Assembly: GCA_021155905.1 (NCBI GenBank)
Contig: JAJNBG010000002.1
Span: forward strand, 62,001 to 126,000
Direction of reading: 5' to 3'
Length of the DNA stretch: 64,000 nucleotides
From: Bacteroidota bacterium
GTDB taxonomy: Bacteria; Bacteroidota; Bacteroidia; B-17B0; Aurantibacillaceae
Shown piece by piece: positions 62,044-64,000 of this stretch (positions within the stretch are counted from its first letter, which is position 1; every line of letters starts with the position of its first letter). The translations under genes were made by a program, and so were the position numbers. The notes beneath the pieces were generated by a model. The model made no database searches and had not been told where the DNA came from. It worked only from the letters and a program-made list of their open reading frames with translations.

Positions 62044-63030
62044 ATGAAGACAACACAACACCCTGCTTTGGCAATCAAAAAAATGGCACTGACCATCATT
62101 TTAATCTGTTCCTATGGATTCAGTTTTTCACAGGATATTACCGTGGATTTTGAAGGAAGGGTAACGCATGAAAATAACAGTCTATCGGAAGTGATTGTGC
62201 AGGTATTACAAAACGGGAAATTAATGACCACGTTTAAAACCAATAACACGGGCAGCTATAATATTTACCTGCCCCTGGGGAATGATTACCTGATTTCGAT
62301 TTCTAAAAACGATTACGTGCAAAAATATTTCAGTGTGAGTACCAAGGGTATTCCACCGGAACTGGCCGGGATTAAATTTCCCGCCATCAAAGCGGATGTG
62401 GATCTTTTAAAATATTATGAGGGCGTTGATTATTCCATGTTCAATGAGCCTATCACCAAGTTTTATTACAATAAGCGAAAAGATAATTTTGATTATGATA
62501 AGGAACATCTAAAAGCAAAGATGCAGGCCATGAAGCTGGTGAAGGAAGCCGAAAAGAAAGCGATTCAACTGGCCCTTCAGAAAAATGAAGCCAAACAGAA
62601 AGAGCTGAACAAAGCGGTGGCCACTTCGGTTGCTAAAGCTGAAGGTGAAAAACTGGCGGCCGAGAAAAAGGACCTGGATGAGAAACTGGTAAAGGAAAGC
62701 CTGATGCTTAAATTAATTGAGGAAGAAAAGAACTCCATATTTAATAAGGACAAAGAAGAAGTGCAGCTGAATATTATGGCAGCGGATAACACGGCCACCA
62801 AACAAATCATCGATAAAAAAATAAATGCCCTGGTGGCCAAATACAAACAGGGTGTTACCGAAGAAAGAGTGGAGGGAGACGGCATCATCATTATTAAGCG
62901 GGTACTGGTGCGCGACCAGGAAGCCTGGGTGTATGAAAAGAAAATCTTTAACTGGGGCGGGATATCCTATTTCAGGGATAAGCAACGCATTACGGCCAGT
63001 ACCTTTAATATGGAAACGGCCACGAATTAG
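62044..63030 (+). CDS. Exported protein with carboxypeptidase-regulatory domain and coiled coil
   Basis: The 328-residue protein has a late signal sequence (KKMALTIILICSYGFSFSQ; the cleavage site is near residue 30, and a start at the Met 14 is possible). The domain of residues 33-115 is carboxypeptidase-regulatory-like (DFEGRVTHENNSLSEVIVQV, TNNTGSYNIYLPLGNDYLIS). A strongly charged coiled coil follows (about 155-260; VKEAEKKAIQLALQKNEAKQ) and then a short C-terminal domain (IIIIKRVLVRDQEAWVYEKK, FNWGGISYFRD). This layout recurs in Bacteroidota but has no established function. It has no OmpA or sorting domain. Confidence 0.85.
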   Translation: MKTTQHPALAIKKMALTIILICSYGFSFSQDITVDFEGRVTHENNSLSEVIVQVLQNGKLMTTFKTNNTGSYNIYLPLGNDYLISISKNDYVQKYFSVSTKGIPPELAGIKFPAIKADVDLLKYYEGVDYSMFNEPITKFYYNKRKDNFDYDKEHLKAKMQAMKLVKEAEKKAIQLALQKNEAKQKELNKAVATSVAKAEGEKLAAEKKDLDEKLVKESLMLKLIEEEKNSIFNKDKEEVQLNIMAADNTATKQIIDKKINALVAKYKQGVTEERVEGDGIIIIKRVLVRDQEAWVYEKKIFNWGGISYFRDKQRITASTFNMETATN

Positions 63031-63096
63031 TATTTGACGATCTCGTTAAAAAGAAATTTTACTATATTTATTTTTCAATTTGATAGTTAAACCCTT

Positions 63097-63537
63097 ATGA
63101 CCGACCAACCTGTTATAAATGTACTCTATGTTGATGATGAACAGCATAACCTGGATGCCTTCAAAGCCGCTTTCCGTAGAAATTTTAATGTCTATACCGC
63201 ACCCTCTGCTAAAGACGCTGAAGTTATCCTGAGTAAGGAAGACATCCATATCCTGATCACGGATCAGCGGATGCCTGTTACTACCGGTACGGAGTTATTA
63301 TCCGAAGCCGTTAAGAAATATCCTGACCAGATCCGGATCATCTTAACCGGTTACAGTGATATTAAGTGTTTAATTGATGCGATCAACAAGGGCCATGTGT
63401 ATCAATACCTGGAGAAGCCCTGGGATGAAACTACGTTAAAAGAAGTGATTCAAGATGGTTATAAAGCCTTTGAGCTCCGGAGAAAAGAAAAAATACTGCT
63501 GGCCAAAATGGAGCAGCTGATTAGTCAAAGAGTTTAA
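63097..63537 (+). CDS. Stand-alone response regulator receiver protein
   Basis: The 146-residue protein is a single receiver domain: acidic pair D13-D14 (VLYVDDEQHN), phosphoacceptor D56 (LITDQRMP), conserved T84 (ILTGYSD) and K107 (YLEKPWD). The C-terminal 35 residues are a helix (LKEVIQDGYKAFELRRKEKI and on). The sequence type (TDQRMP, TGYSD, EKPWD) matches receivers of RpfG and adenylate-cyclase-linked regulators rather than DNA-binding regulators, but no output domain is attached. A partner kinase is not nearby. Convergent with an XRE gene. Confidence 0.94.
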   Translation: MTDQPVINVLYVDDEQHNLDAFKAAFRRNFNVYTAPSAKDAEVILSKEDIHILITDQRMPVTTGTELLSEAVKKYPDQIRIILTGYSDIKCLIDAINKGHVYQYLEKPWDETTLKEVIQDGYKAFELRRKEKILLAKMEQLISQRV

Positions 63538-63549
63538 AGTTGGCAATTT

Positions 63550-63960
63550 TTATATCAGCACATATATAGGCGGCGCTTCTTCAGCAGGAACTTCCTGGTA
63601 AGGAATATAATGATTGATTTTTTGCTCCAGTTTTACATTGTTGAGTTCACTTTTTAGCAGCTCTAATTCATAATGTTCCAGAAGCTTTTGAAAAGATGCT
63701 TCCTTTTCTGTCTTTTTAGAGCTTAATACGCTATCTAAAAGATTGTCTTCCAGGATAATAAAATCATGATAAGTAATATCGAAAATCAGGCAGATTTCCT
63801 TGATCGTCTTTTCGGAAAAATTGGTTTTTCCTTTCTCTAAATTACTGTAAGCCTGCTGGCTAATGTTTAAGCGGCTTGCAATCACACCTTGTTTAGCATC
63901 GATTGTTTGACGCAGACGCTTTAATTTTTTTCCGTAAAGGGAATTAATAAAATCAGGCAT
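63550..63960 (-). CDS. XRE-family helix-turn-helix regulator
   Basis: The 136-residue protein has a HTH_3 domain at residues 8-62 (LYGKKLKRLRQTIDAKQGVI; ASRLNISQQAYSNLEKGKTN; FSEKTIKEICLIFDI). A helical C-terminal part with a coiled-coil segment follows (KTEKEASFQKLLEHYELELL and on), which probably dimerises, and the tail is Pro/Glu-rich (YQEVPAEEAPPIY). Short regulators of this kind are frequent in Bacteroidota; the target is unknown. The start ATG 63960 lies 40 nt from the window end, so the promoter is only partly visible. The gene converges with the receiver gene (12-bp gap). Confidence 0.9.
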   Translation of the reverse strand: MPDFINSLYGKKLKRLRQTIDAKQGVIASRLNISQQAYSNLEKGKTNFSEKTIKEICLIFDITYHDFIILEDNLLDSVLSSKKTEKEASFQKLLEHYELELLKSELNNVKLEQKINHYIPYQEVPAEEAPPIYVLI

Positions 63961-64000
63961 AATCTTTTACAATAATCTAAGATAAAAACTATTTTTTTTC

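Overview
The window reads as a chromosomal segment of a Bacteroidota bacterium. The signs are secreted proteins ending in type IX secretion (T9SS) sorting domains of both type A and type B, a PorP/SprF-family protein next to a TPR/OmpA protein of PorE type, a putative GlmU of the kind restricted to Bacteroidota, DUF2851 and DUF1579 proteins, promoter boxes resembling the Bacteroidota -7 consensus TAnnTTTG, and no clear Shine-Dalgarno sequences. The composition is AT-rich and coding is dense. I see no rRNA, tRNA, CRISPR array or transposase gene.

Layout. 1-6412 (minus): two tandem paralogous exported proteins of unknown function (the first cut by the window edge), a STAS-like small protein and topA. 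6725-14258 (plus): miaB; a four-helix-bundle gene bracketed by an imperfect inverted repeat of about 27 bp; a sigma-54 activator; an M16 protease homologue without its zinc motif; a lipoprotein cytochrome c; DUF2851; PspC; and a TrkA-N potassium channel.

14487-39963 (plus) is the most striking part, about 25 kb devoted to the cell surface. It holds a 1724-aa fibre-like repeat protein, a small type B T9SS protein, a 1150-aa M43 metalloprotease with a type B sorting domain, a giant adhesin of about 2,793 aa (glycine-rich head, two interrupted SprB repeats, about 27 Ig-like modules, type B sorting domain), a PorP/SprF protein, a PorE-like TPR/propeller/OmpA protein, and after a strong hairpin a beta-barrel protein with nine Ig-like modules. 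Known SprB/SprF biology suggests that the PorP/SprF protein serves export or attachment of the neighbouring type B proteins. The protease and the adhesin share a C-terminal cassette of about 310 residues, so they look like different heads on one export and anchoring tail.

39965-48198: housekeeping genes (GlmU-like protein, WcaF-like acetyltransferase, alanine dehydrogenase, fabD) and small lipoprotein, zinc-ribbon, oxidoreductase and methyltransferase genes. 48301-53864: a duplicated divergent pair (AHSA1 protein / alpha-beta hydrolase) whose copies flank a type A T9SS protein and an AraC regulator. 53911-58276 (minus): a tight operon TolC, HlyD adaptor, TsaB, lipid kinase. 58277-59088: a long non-coding stretch packed with perfect inverted repeats. 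59089-63960: an AddB-like Fe-S nuclease, a coiled-coil exported protein, a stand-alone receiver protein and an XRE regulator.

Start codons were moved from the longest possible frame where a signal peptide, a paralogue, a TAATG overlap or an upstream terminator argued for it; each case is stated in its entry.
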